Source of the DNA: an uncultured Kiritimatiellota bacterium | GTDB lineage: Bacteria; Verrucomicrobiota; Kiritimatiellia; RFP12; UBA1067 | Length of the DNA stretch: 46,591 bases | Reading direction: 5' to 3' | Assembly: GCA_934667425.1 (NCBI GenBank) | Contig: CAKULV010000026.1 | Coordinates: 1-46,591 of the forward strand | Shown: in pieces, positions 38,714 through 46,591 of the stretch | How the letters are laid out: each line of letters starts with the position of its first letter | Position numbering within the stretch: the stretch's first letter is position 1 | Program-made: the position numbers and the translations under genes | Notes under the pieces: model-generated | What the model was told of the DNA's origin: nothing | What the model saw: only the letters and a program-made list of their open reading frames with translations | The model's database searches: none

Positions 38714-39931
38714 ATGACGCGAAAAGGACAAGTTCCGGTTGTGGTTGTCGCCTTGCCGTTTGCCTATCGGGAGGGTGTGGACAGGTACAATGGGATAATG
38801 CGCTACTTGCGCGAGCGGGATCTTGACTGGGATCTGCAGATCATTCGGGAAACGCTGAATGTCGAGCCGTTCCGCCAGAGCCTGAAAGGACGGATCTCCG
38901 GCGTCATTTGCGGCACGGCGGGCAGGTTCGCCGATGGCCAAAGAGGTTCGTGTCTGGTGTCCGTTTGCCTTGATGTATGCCAGAGGCGTAGGATCCCGTT
39001 CGTCGGGCTGGACTGGCCGAAGAAGGTGACAGGGCGCCGTCGCCATCCGTGCGGCTCGTTCCTCAACATAGACTCGGAGGAGATAGGCTCGTTTGCGGCG
39101 GAAGTCCTTCTGAAGGCCGACAACTATGCGTCGTATGGATTTGTCGGAATGTATTCCGATGTCGCCTGGTCGCGCGACAGGGGCGCCTTTTTTGCGCGTG
39201 GCCTGCGGAAGGCGGGGAGGCGCTGCATCCGGATCTTCAAGGGGGACGTGTTGGACGATGCCGCGGCGCTTCCCGCTTGGCTTAAGGCGATGCGGAAGCC
39301 GGCCGCCATCTTTGCCTCGAATGATTTTGCGGCGGATGTCGTGCTGAGGACTTGTATGCGGAATGGGATGCGCGTGCAGGATGACATTGCCGTCCTTGGC
39401 GTCGATGACGATCCCGTGTTTTGCGTCCATACGCGACCTACGCTCTCGTCCATACACCCCGATTTCGAGGAGATGGGGTATCTCGCGGCGCGGGAGCTGG
39501 ATCGGCTCATGGCAGGACGTTCCAAAGGGAGGAGGCTGACGGTGCGAGGAACGTTGACGGTCACAAGCCGCATGTCCACGGCGCCAGGCTCGTCTGCCGG
39601 GGCGCTTGTGCGGCGAATTGACGAGATGATAGAGGCGCGTGCCTGCCAGAACCTGAACTCTAACGCAATTGCGGACGAATTGAAGATATCACGTCGCCTT
39701 CTTGACTTGCGGTATCGCCAGCAGAGGGGGATGACCGTTCGTGAAGCCATCGTGCGGGCGCGTGTCCGTCGGGCGAAGTATCTGCTGGCATACAGCGGGC
39801 ACATGATCGAGACGATCAGCCGGTTGTGCGGCTATCGCACGGCTTCGTATCTGGGGAAGGTGTTCTTGGCGCATGAGGGGGTCTCGATGGGCGGCTATAG
39901 GGATCGAATCAAAAGACGAGCAACGCTCTGA
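38714..39931 (+). CDS. XylR-type regulator: periplasmic-binding-protein-like domain plus AraC helix-turn-helix
   Basis: 405 residues. The N-terminal two thirds resembles LacI-type sugar-binding domains (VVVVALPFAYREGVDRYNGIMRYL, NIDSEEIGSFAAEVLL, AIFASNDFAADVVL, VLGVDDDPVFC, TLSSIHPDFEEMGYLAA). The last 100 residues form an AraC DNA-binding domain (NSNAIADELKISRRLLDLRYRQQRGMTVREAIVRARVRRAKYLL and the second helix-turn-helix ISRLCGYRTASYLGKVF). This architecture is that of E. coli XylR, which binds xylose. It sits before a glycosidase cluster, so it likely controls that cluster in response to a released sugar. The ligand is unknown. Confidence 0.93.
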   Translation: MTRKGQVPVVVVALPFAYREGVDRYNGIMRYLRERDLDWDLQIIRETLNVEPFRQSLKGRISGVICGTAGRFADGQRGSCLVSVCLDVCQRRRIPFVGLDWPKKVTGRRRHPCGSFLNIDSEEIGSFAAEVLLKADNYASYGFVGMYSDVAWSRDRGAFFARGLRKAGRRCIRIFKGDVLDDAAALPAWLKAMRKPAAIFASNDFAADVVLRTCMRNGMRVQDDIAVLGVDDDPVFCVHTRPTLSSIHPDFEEMGYLAARELDRLMAGRSKGRRLTVRGTLTVTSRMSTAPGSSAGALVRRIDEMIEARACQNLNSNAIADELKISRRLLDLRYRQQRGMTVREAIVRARVRRAKYLLAYSGHMIETISRLCGYRTASYLGKVFLAHEGVSMGGYRDRIKRRATL

Positions 39932-39950
39932 TCAACAAAGGAGGTATGGA

Positions 39951-41210
39951 ATGCTAAACATTATTGTTTCCAGGCGATTTGGACTTTGTCTTACAATCGG
40001 CCTTGTCTGCGCGGGGCGCGTGTGCGCCATCCCGGAAATCTCGAACGTCGCGCTCTATCAGTCCAACGGACGGGACGTAAGGTTCTCGTATGTATTGAGC
40101 GGAGAGCCGGCGGTGGTGACGGCCCGCTTCATCGATGCGGATGCCGGCGACTATCTGCCCGATGGCTTGGCCAGGACGTTTGCCGGCGCGGTGAACAAGG
40201 TCGTCCAGCCGTCCGCATCGCCGAAAGAGGCGGCATGGTTGGCCGGCAAGGATTGCTGCGAGCGGCAGTTCAACGTTCGCCTGGAGCTGACCGCGTGGAG
40301 CGAGACCGAACCGCCGCTTTACATGGATGTAGACCTTGCTACGGGCGAGACGACCTATCATTGCACGACAAACTCGCTTCCGGCGGCGATTGGAAGCGAT
40401 GCGGCGAAGACCGCCCACCTTGTTCTGCGCCGGATTCCGCAGACGGATACAGCCGGATTCCTCCTTGGAGACAACTCCAGCCCGGCGGAATGCGCGATTG
40501 TACACATAACGCGCCCGTTCTATCTTGCGATCTACGAGTTTACCCAGGGGCAGGCAAATACGGTGTTTGGCGACACGTGGCTGCCCGCGAAGCTTGCCGA
40601 TGCCGCAGCGGTCGATCCGAACCTGTTGGGTGCGGCCAAGCCGGTCACGGGATGGGAGAACTACCGTCTGCGCGGATACGGCCAGTGGCCAACGAACGAC
40701 ACGGAAGGCCTGACGTCCGTAGGGTCGCACGGTCTCGTGATGCGCATGCGGGAATTGACGGGACTGTCCTTCAACCTTCCCACGGAGGCGCAGTGGGAAT
40801 ACGCCTGCCGGGCAGGTTCGAACGGAAGGTACCCCTGGGGCGATTCATCGTCGGCGGCAGTCGCCGCGAAATACGCACTCGTCAATTTCGGCACTGCCGA
40901 GCCGCGTCCGCAGGAGGTCGGGATGCTTGAGCCAAACGCCTGGGGGCTCTACGACATGATAGGCAACGTCGGCGAGATGGTGCTTACATACTATGTTGCG
41001 GACTACTGGAGGGCGACCGACTACGTCAACCCGCGCGGGCCCGCAAAGACTGCGACAAGTTCGTATGTGTCGCGTGGGTACGGCTATTCCGGCTGGTGGG
41101 AGGCGACGACGTGTTTCGGGCGCGGTCCGACGGACGGCGCGAGTGTGGCCATGGGATTCCGGCTCTGCTGCAACCCAACCCCATGGGAAAATGTAGTGGA
41201 AGTCCGCTGA
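39951..41210 (+). CDS. Secreted SUMF1/FGE-sulfatase-domain protein
   Basis: 419 residues with a signal peptide (FGLCLTIGLVCAGRVCA). An N-terminal beta-rich region of about 150 residues (SNVALYQSNGRDVRFSYVL) precedes a formylglycine-generating-enzyme-like domain: LPTEAQWEYACRAG, RYPWGD, NAWGLYDMIGNVGEMV (family DMxGNVWEW) and final GFRLCC. The catalytic Cys motif of true FGE is not seen, so a structural or binding role is more likely than sulfatase activation. AAAGGAGG at 39937-39944 sets ATG 39951. It directly follows the regulator by 19 nt and starts the carbohydrate locus. Confidence 0.85.
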   Translation: MLNIIVSRRFGLCLTIGLVCAGRVCAIPEISNVALYQSNGRDVRFSYVLSGEPAVVTARFIDADAGDYLPDGLARTFAGAVNKVVQPSASPKEAAWLAGKDCCERQFNVRLELTAWSETEPPLYMDVDLATGETTYHCTTNSLPAAIGSDAAKTAHLVLRRIPQTDTAGFLLGDNSSPAECAIVHITRPFYLAIYEFTQGQANTVFGDTWLPAKLADAAAVDPNLLGAAKPVTGWENYRLRGYGQWPTNDTEGLTSVGSHGLVMRMRELTGLSFNLPTEAQWEYACRAGSNGRYPWGDSSSAAVAAKYALVNFGTAEPRPQEVGMLEPNAWGLYDMIGNVGEMVLTYYVADYWRATDYVNPRGPAKTATSSYVSRGYGYSGWWEATTCFGRGPTDGASVAMGFRLCCNPTPWENVVEVR

Positions 41211-41223
41211 TCGGGAGGTGCAT

Positions 41224-41439
41224 ATGCGTCAGACATTGCTTTTCACATTTGCGTCTCTTGCCGTCGCTTTGGCGGCCGGTGCGGCGATTCTTCATGACGG
41301 ATCGTCATCGCTCGCGACACGTGCCATGACTGTCGGCCCGGTCTCGTTCACGGCAGCGTGGCCCGGCCCCGTTCGCGTCACTTCTGAAGTTGTGCCGGTC
41401 AATACGAGACCGCGCGGCATGCTGTTCGTGATTCGATAA
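41224..41439 (+). CDS. Small secreted protein of unknown function
   Basis: 71 residues: signal peptide (MRQTLLFTFASLAVALAAGAA) and about 50 residues of beta-like sequence (MTVGPVSFTAAWPGPVRVTSEV). GGGAGG lies 4 nt upstream of the ATG. It sits between the SUMF1-like and glycosidase genes, with 13 and 10 nt gaps. No family is recognised. Confidence 0.6.
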   Translation: MRQTLLFTFASLAVALAAGAAILHDGSSSLATRAMTVGPVSFTAAWPGPVRVTSEVVPVNTRPRGMLFVIR

Positions 41440-41449
41440 TGGTTTTTGC

Positions 41450-43591
41450 ATGAGAATCCTCGAATTGCCTTGCTTTGCTTTCGTTGCGCTTTGCTGCGCA
41501 TGCGGCGATGCCGTCGGCGAGGTTCGCTTTGGGGCGGGGAACGGGTGGACTCCGTTCAAGGCGGCCCCGGGCATTGCCGGGGGAAGCGCCCTTGATTTCT
41601 CCGCATTGCGTCCAACGGGAGCGCCGGCGGGACGCTTCGGCCGTGTTGTGGCGCGCGGGGCGGCTTTCGAGTTCGAGCGTCTTCCGGGACAGCCCCAGCG
41701 GTTCTATGGCGTCAACCTGTGCGACAGCGCCAACTTCCCCGATCACGCGACGAGCAGGAGGTTCTGTAGGCTTCTCGCGCGCATGGGCTACAATGCCGTG
41801 CGCATCCACCACCACGATGCCCATCTGGTTGCGGCGGATGGTTCGCTTGAGCCGCATTCGGAAAACTTCGACCGTCTGGACTTCCTCATGGCCCAATGCA
41901 TCGAGAACGGCCTTTACCTGATGACGGATCTCTACGTATCCCGCCGTATTCCGTATCGTGCGATCGGCATTGACAGGGATGGCGTAATGCCGTCCATCGA
42001 GTTCAAGGAACTTGTGCCGGTGCATCCAAGGGCATATGGGAACTTTCTTGCATTTTCGAGGCTTTTCCTCTCGCACGTGAATGCCTATACGGGTAGACGC
42101 TATGCCGACGAGCCCGCCTTGGCGTGGATCGCATTCATCAACGAGGGAAATCTCGGAAATCGCGGAACGGAACGTTTCCGCTGTCACGAAGAGTGGCGGC
42201 AGGCATGGCACGACTGGCTCGCGAAGAGGTCGGCGGCAAATCCGTCATACGCGGCGATTCCGCCTGAGATTCCCGAACGTCTCGCCCTCTCGCCATCCGA
42301 GCCCGATCCGCGATCGTCCGCCTTTTGGCAGTTCCTTGCGGATGTCGAGGATTCGCTTGACCGACGGGCACGGCGTTTCTTCAAAGAGGATATGGGGTGC
42401 AGGGCCCTTACCGCATCCATGGCGAGCTGGACGTTCCCGGTCGCATACCAGCTGCCTCGTGTGCGCAACTTCGAGTACGTCGACGACCACTTCTACATCG
42501 ACCATCCGGTGTTTGATGAGGGCCGCCATTGGCGGCTGCCGAGTACGTGCCGTAACGTGAATCCATTGCGCGACCCGTTCGCGGGGGTGCCGTTTGTGGC
42601 CGCCCGCCGTGCGCTGGACAAGCCGTTTACGGTGTCGGAGTTCAACTACTCCGGTCCCGGACGCTTTCGCGGATTGGGCGGCATCTTGGCCGGCACGATC
42701 GGAGCGCTGCAGGGCTGGTCGGGGATGTGGCGTTTCGCGTGGGCCCATGGCATACAGGGAGTCTCGGCGCCAGAGACGCAGCGGATGGACTATTTCAATC
42801 TGGCGGGCGACCCTCTGCTGCTGGCGAGTGAGCGGGCTATGGTTTGCCTGTTTCTGCGGGGCGACTTGCCGGAATTGAAGGGTGCATACGGCGTTTGGAT
42901 TGATCCATCCGACTTTAGTGCGCCGGAGCGATACCCGATTGGAAACGACGCGAAGTGGCGCTGGGCCGGCTGGTACCGCAAGATCGGAAGTGTCGTCAGT
43001 GATCGACGTCCGCAGTGGTTGCCGCTGGCCGGCCGTGGCGCGGAAGGATTTCAGCGCAAGCCGGAGGATGTAAGGCGAGACATCTTCGGGACGAACACGG
43101 AGATGTGGCCTGTGGCTGGCGATGGATGCGTGTGGATTGATCCGGAGTCTGGTTCCTTCAGGATAGCGACGCCACGAACGGCGGGCGGCTTTGCCGAAAA
43201 CGGCTGTTTCAGCGCCGGGCCGTTGTCCGTATCGGATATTTCGGTCCCGGCGACGGTATGGGCAAGCTCGCTTGACGGGCTTCCTGTCGAGGATTCGTCC
43301 CGCATCCTCCTGACGCACCTGACGAATGTGCAGAATTCCGGCACGGCATATGAAGATGCGAGTCTGCGCAAATTGGTCGCCTGGGGGAAGCTGCCACATC
43401 TGATGCAGGATGGAACTTGCCGGATCTCGCTCGCACTCTCGTCATCTGCGCATGTCTACGCCTTGGCGGCGGACGGAACGCGCATGGCGGAAATCCAGTC
43501 ACGGTACGCCGACGGGCGCCTTGCGTTTACTGCTAAGACGAATGCCAACCCACAAAATGCCATATTCCTCTATGAAATCGTTCGTGATTAA
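41450..43591 (+). CDS. Secreted clan-A (GH5-like) glycoside hydrolase
   Basis: 713 residues with an N-terminal signal (about 1-23). A TIM-barrel core is visible: FYGVNLCDSANFP, MGYNAVRIHHHDAH, LDFLMAQCIENGLYLMTDLYV, then acid/base Glu232 in AWIAFINEGN and a likely nucleophile Glu397 in KPFTVSEFNYSGPG. This NE plus E arrangement is that of clan GH-A. After about 480 a beta-rich C-terminal region follows. Exact family and substrate are not assignable by eye. Its end overlaps the GH2 gene by 20 nt, so the two enzymes are coexpressed and probably act on the same glycan. Confidence 0.85.
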   Translation: MRILELPCFAFVALCCACGDAVGEVRFGAGNGWTPFKAAPGIAGGSALDFSALRPTGAPAGRFGRVVARGAAFEFERLPGQPQRFYGVNLCDSANFPDHATSRRFCRLLARMGYNAVRIHHHDAHLVAADGSLEPHSENFDRLDFLMAQCIENGLYLMTDLYVSRRIPYRAIGIDRDGVMPSIEFKELVPVHPRAYGNFLAFSRLFLSHVNAYTGRRYADEPALAWIAFINEGNLGNRGTERFRCHEEWRQAWHDWLAKRSAANPSYAAIPPEIPERLALSPSEPDPRSSAFWQFLADVEDSLDRRARRFFKEDMGCRALTASMASWTFPVAYQLPRVRNFEYVDDHFYIDHPVFDEGRHWRLPSTCRNVNPLRDPFAGVPFVAARRALDKPFTVSEFNYSGPGRFRGLGGILAGTIGALQGWSGMWRFAWAHGIQGVSAPETQRMDYFNLAGDPLLLASERAMVCLFLRGDLPELKGAYGVWIDPSDFSAPERYPIGNDAKWRWAGWYRKIGSVVSDRRPQWLPLAGRGAEGFQRKPEDVRRDIFGTNTEMWPVAGDGCVWIDPESGSFRIATPRTAGGFAENGCFSAGPLSVSDISVPATVWASSLDGLPVEDSSRILLTHLTNVQNSGTAYEDASLRKLVAWGKLPHLMQDGTCRISLALSSSAHVYALAADGTRMAEIQSRYADGRLAFTAKTNANPQNAIFLYEIVRD

Positions 43592-46316
43592 CTCCATCGT
43601 TTGCAGTTGCGCATTTGCCGTATGGGCCGATGTTGTGCATGACGGTCCAGACGACTGGGGCGTCCCTCCGCATCCGGCGGTTGTGAACCCAGTGCTTGGA
43701 TCTGATACGTCGGCCGTGATCTCCCTGCGCGGCGAATGGGAGTTCTCTCCGCACAGGATGTTCTACCCAGAGCGGAACAACCACAAGGTCAGGCGGTTCT
43801 ATCTGCGGGACGACTGGCCGGATGTGCGCAAGATACAGGTGCCAGGCTGCTGGGAAGCGCAGGGCGTTGGCACCAATGGCTTTTCGGATTGCTGGGATGT
43901 GAAGTGGGACAACAACGCCAAGTGGATCCGCCACATGTACATGGGCGACGGCTGGTATCGGCGTGATGTGGAGATCCCGTCTGGTTGGCTTGGACGGCGC
44001 ATTTGGCTGAAGGTCGGCGGCGTCCGCTCGGTGGGCTGGTTCTGGGTGAATGGACGGCAGGTCACGCAGAACAACAAATACTGCGGAACGTACAAGTACG
44101 AGATAACGCGATTCGTCGAACCGGGGAAGAGGGCCCGTGTCGTCGTCCAGGTGAATAACGCGATGCCATCGCGCAAGGGGCTTGTGTCGGCCATGCACCG
44201 TTGGGGCGGCATTTTCCGCGACATCGAGATAGAGGCGACGCCAGCCGCATTCATCGACGAGGCCTGGGTGCGCGGCGATTTCGACGGTCGCCGGGCAGAG
44301 GTGCATGTCGAGGCGGACGGCGTTCCTGCGGCCGGGACGCAGCTGCGGGTCTCTGTCGAGGGAGAGGCGGCTGCCGTGACGCAGCCACTGGATGTGGCTG
44401 GCGCACACATCTTCACTGTGCCACTCGCCGATTTCCGTCCATGGTCGCCAGAGTCGCCTAATCTCTACACGGCGAAGGTGGAACTGGTCTCGGCGGACGG
44501 CATTGTGTGCCAGGTTCGTCGCGAGCGCTTCGGCGTACGCAAGATGGAGGTGCGCGGCAAGGAGTTCTTCCTTAACGGGAGTCCGTTCTTCGTGAGAGGG
44601 TACGGTGATGACCATGTCTATCCCATGACGGGCGTCTCGCCGGCCGATCGTGCGTATCATCGCGCACACTTCGAGATCGCGAAGAGGGCAGGATTCAACT
44701 ATGTTCGCCTGCATACCCATTGCGAACTGCCAGAATACTTCGAGGCGGCGGATGAGGCCGGCATCCTTGTCCAGACGGAGTTGCCGTACAATGCCGACGT
44801 GTGCTGCGAGTCATTTGCGTTCGACCCGATTCGCGATGTGCGCGAGCTTTACCTCAACTACCGTCGCCATCCTTCCTTTGCCGTCTACTCGATGGGCAAT
44901 GAAGGCTCGTTCGGCCCGGAGTTGGATGCGCGGTTGCACAGGATTGTAAAGGATTTGGATCCGGATCGGCTGAAGATCAATCAGGATAGCCAGGTTGAAT
45001 GGGTCAATCCGCCGGAAAGCGCGGATTTTCTTGGGGGACCGATCAATCCTTGGCCGTACGGCTCGTTTGATCCGCCGCGTCCGTTCGTGTGCCACGAGTA
45101 CCTCAACCTTGGGATCAAGGCGGATTCACGGATAGAGCCACGGTTCACGGGCGCATGGCTGCCGCCGTTCCCCGTGCGTGAGCGCGAGGAATGGCTTGCG
45201 AAGTTCGGCCTTTCCCGTGCTTGGGGCGACAAGTTGCAGGATGCGCAGCATGTATTGCAAGGATACTACCAGAAGTCAGGCATCGAGTCCGCACGCCGGG
45301 ACCCGTTCTGCGACGGCTACTGCTTCTGGACGCTTGTGGATGTGGTGGTGCCGCTGGATGTGGGCGTAAGCGGGCAGGGGTGGCTCACGCCGTTTTGGGA
45401 GACGAAGCAGAAGGGGCTGTTCCCGGACGATTTCGCCGTCTTCAATTCGCCGAACTGCCTTATGGCGGATCTGCCGCTCACGAATCGCGTCTACGTCTCT
45501 GGCGATACGTTTCGGACAACGGTTAGCCTTGCGCATTACGGCGAGACTGAACTTGGATCGACTCTCCGGTATAGATTGCGGACGGCGGAACGGACGCTGT
45601 CCGAAGGGCAGGAGACGGTCTTGCCGCAACGGCTTGGCCCTGCCCGTGACGTGGCAGACGTTGCGTTTGCGGTGCCGACGGTACCTTGTCCGGTCAAGGG
45701 TAGATTCGAAGTCGCCCTTGGCGCGGTGACGAACGGTTGGGACATCTGGCTTTTCCCGCGCAGGGTGCGTAGTCGCCTTTCTGGCGTTGTCGTGGACGAT
45801 TCGCTTTTCGCGTCACTGTCCGCCCGCTATGATGGGATTCTGCATGCGTCGGACTTGGGGACGGCGCGGCTTGTCGTTGCGCCGTACGGATCGCGTTTGG
45901 CTGACGAGGCCGCTGCTCATGGATGCCGTTTGTTGACAATGGAAGGCTGGGATGGACGCTCGAATGTCGAGCTTGGCTGGTGGGGAATGGGCTCGCAGGT
46001 CGGGACGGCGTTCCCGTCCCATCCCTGCTACGGAGACTTCCCGAACGGCGGGTATCTTACGCCGTTGTGGTTCCGTCTCGTCAAAGTCGGGCGACGTCTG
46101 CCGGACGCGTCGTTTTCGGAGCGTGACCTGGTGGCGGTTGGAGAAGGGGGCGAGCATTGTTACGTCTACCTCGCCGAGAAGCCGAGGTCATTCCACGTGT
46201 TTGGGCTGGACCTCCTTTCCGAAACGCCTGAAGCGGCATCGCTCCTTGACAACTTCATTGACTACGCATTGAATATGCCTCATGCGCGCGGCCCAGTTTG
46301 GGCAATGCGGGATTGA
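43572..46316 (+). CDS. Secreted glycoside hydrolase family 2 enzyme
   Basis: 914 residues. Signal peptide (VINSIVCSCAFAVWA), then the GH2 N-terminal jelly roll (LRGEWEFSP, KIQVPGCWEAQG, GWYRRDVEIP, LKVGGVRSVGWFWVNGRQV), the Ig-like domain, and a TIM barrel from about 325 (EFFLNGSPFFVRGYG, YVRLHTHCE). Acid/base Glu444 in MGNEGSFG and likely nucleophile Glu509 in FVCHEYLN are in the GH2 positions. Beta-galactosidase, beta-glucuronidase or beta-mannosidase activity are all possible. ATG 43572 lies inside the previous gene. The C-terminal 200 residues form an extra beta-rich domain. Confidence 0.92.
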   Translation: MKSFVINSIVCSCAFAVWADVVHDGPDDWGVPPHPAVVNPVLGSDTSAVISLRGEWEFSPHRMFYPERNNHKVRRFYLRDDWPDVRKIQVPGCWEAQGVGTNGFSDCWDVKWDNNAKWIRHMYMGDGWYRRDVEIPSGWLGRRIWLKVGGVRSVGWFWVNGRQVTQNNKYCGTYKYEITRFVEPGKRARVVVQVNNAMPSRKGLVSAMHRWGGIFRDIEIEATPAAFIDEAWVRGDFDGRRAEVHVEADGVPAAGTQLRVSVEGEAAAVTQPLDVAGAHIFTVPLADFRPWSPESPNLYTAKVELVSADGIVCQVRRERFGVRKMEVRGKEFFLNGSPFFVRGYGDDHVYPMTGVSPADRAYHRAHFEIAKRAGFNYVRLHTHCELPEYFEAADEAGILVQTELPYNADVCCESFAFDPIRDVRELYLNYRRHPSFAVYSMGNEGSFGPELDARLHRIVKDLDPDRLKINQDSQVEWVNPPESADFLGGPINPWPYGSFDPPRPFVCHEYLNLGIKADSRIEPRFTGAWLPPFPVREREEWLAKFGLSRAWGDKLQDAQHVLQGYYQKSGIESARRDPFCDGYCFWTLVDVVVPLDVGVSGQGWLTPFWETKQKGLFPDDFAVFNSPNCLMADLPLTNRVYVSGDTFRTTVSLAHYGETELGSTLRYRLRTAERTLSEGQETVLPQRLGPARDVADVAFAVPTVPCPVKGRFEVALGAVTNGWDIWLFPRRVRSRLSGVVVDDSLFASLSARYDGILHASDLGTARLVVAPYGSRLADEAAAHGCRLLTMEGWDGRSNVELGWWGMGSQVGTAFPSHPCYGDFPNGGYLTPLWFRLVKVGRRLPDASFSERDLVAVGEGGEHCYVYLAEKPRSFHVFGLDLLSETPEAASLLDNFIDYALNMPHARGPVWAMRD

Positions 46317-46356
46317 TTTCAGGGCGGATGCTATGATATAATATGCGCCAATTTTT
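46313..46356 (+). promoter_or_regulatory. Promoter of pckG with T tract near +3
   Basis: TTGATT (46313-46318, overlapping the GH2 stop), 18 bp, TGA-TATAAT (hexamer 46337-46342), 7-nt discriminator, AA at 46350-46351, TTTTT at 46352-46356. Confidence 0.7.
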
Positions 46357-46397
46357 GTGGGCATGAGCCTACAGAGAGCAAAGGAGAAAACAAAGAG

Positions 46398-46591
46398 ATG
46401 GCCAAAACGCCGAAATTCGCGAACGCCAAGGTGTTCGACTGGGTTGACAAGTGGAACAAGATCTGCACTCCCGACAAGGTCGTGGTAGTGACCGGCTCGA
46501 AGGAAGAGCATACTAAGATCTGCGAGATGATGGTCAAGAACGGCCAGTTCATCAAGCTCAACGAGAAGAAGCGCCCGGGCTGCTACCTCGC
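46398..46591 (+). CDS. pckG: Phosphoenolpyruvate carboxykinase (GTP), N-terminal part
   Basis: The frame starts at ATG 46398 after AAGGAG (46381-46386) and runs off the window with 64 residues visible. VFDWVDKWNKICTPDKVVVVTGSKEEHTKICEMMVKNG and KRPGCYLA match the N-terminal region of GTP-dependent PEPCK (CQPDxIxxCDGSEEE, NCWLA). The enzyme interconverts oxaloacetate and PEP; in fermenters it often fixes CO2 toward oxaloacetate. The catalytic core lies outside the window. It has a strong promoter of the T-tract group. Confidence 0.88.
   Translation, partial: MAKTPKFANAKVFDWVDKWNKICTPDKVVVVTGSKEEHTKICEMMVKNGQFIKLNEKKRPGCYL

Noticed and set aside
39951..41210. Sulfatase-activating formylglycine-generating enzyme
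   Set aside because: The domain is SUMF1-like but I see no catalytic Cys motif and no sulfatase gene in the window.
1..46591. CRISPR arrays, insertion sequences, integrases or phage genes
   Set aside because: No regularly spaced repeats, transposase or phage motifs were seen; the window looks like core chromosome with a few accessory cassettes.

Overview
The window is a dense, GC-rich, coding-biased stretch of bacterial chromosome. About 45 genes are mostly on the + strand, and a three-gene block (32180-35929) lies on the - strand. Gene content points to an anaerobic or fermentative Gram-negative bacterium. Lipid A genes (lpxI, lpxK) show an outer membrane, and pyruvate formate-lyase, a GTP-type PEP carboxykinase and an RnfG/NqrC-like FMN protein fit anaerobic metabolism. 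Tat-exported Gfo/Idh/MocA and sugar-isomerase-like proteins, a XylR-type regulator, SUMF1-type and glycosidase genes, and TPR/ExbBD operons are typical of the PVC superphylum. My best guess, from memory of gene content only, is a host-associated Kiritimatiellota or Lentisphaerota member. No rRNA, CRISPR array, insertion sequence or prophage was seen.

Layout. 1-4499: the tail of an unknown gene, transketolase, then an SDR (fructuronate-reductase-like), KDPG aldolase and stand-alone CoaB. 4588-7826: a diheme cytochrome c peroxidase-like protein, a CorA-like channel, a Tat-exported TIM-barrel protein and a small Smr-domain protein. 8165-10411: pflB with a structured leader and a strong terminator, then tRNA-Lys(TTT). 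10864-15533: lpxI-lpxK followed by four unknown or secreted genes (one BspA-type LRR, one likely O-antigen-ligase remnant). 15618-21269: acpP, then era-TPR-exbB-exbD-unknown-pyrE as an overlapping string. 21282-26468: CapD-like, tsaB, aspS, a CPBP protease and panB. 26575-30383: five translationally coupled genes (FMN-binding, Gfo/Idh/MocA, unknown, ParA, DtxR-like), then cstA. 32180-35929 (-): a PhoR-like kinase, PhoB-like regulator and NptA-type Na/phosphate symporter, with an 11-bp-repeat candidate PHO box upstream. 36180-38587: an RpiB-like isomerase, parvulin lipoprotein and queD. 38714-46316: a carbohydrate locus (XylR-like regulator, SUMF1-like, small secreted protein, clan-A glycosidase, GH2 enzyme). 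46398-end: the start of pckG.

How it works together. Sugar and uronate pieces (SDR, Eda, RpiB-like, glycosidases, XylR) feed transketolase and central metabolism, with PFL and PEPCK as fermentative branch enzymes. CoaB and PanB belong to CoA synthesis.

The most interesting signals are non-coding. Six promoters share a -10 box, a 7-nt discriminator and then a transcript start of G (or AA) followed by a 5-6 nt T tract, so their RNAs would begin GUUUUUU. Five other genes have an extended -10 box placed so that the predicted start site falls 0-2 nt before the start codon, which implies leaderless mRNAs. The ExbB/ExbD-like pair has lost, by my alignment from memory, the membrane residues thought to carry protons in E. 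coli ExbB and ExbD.
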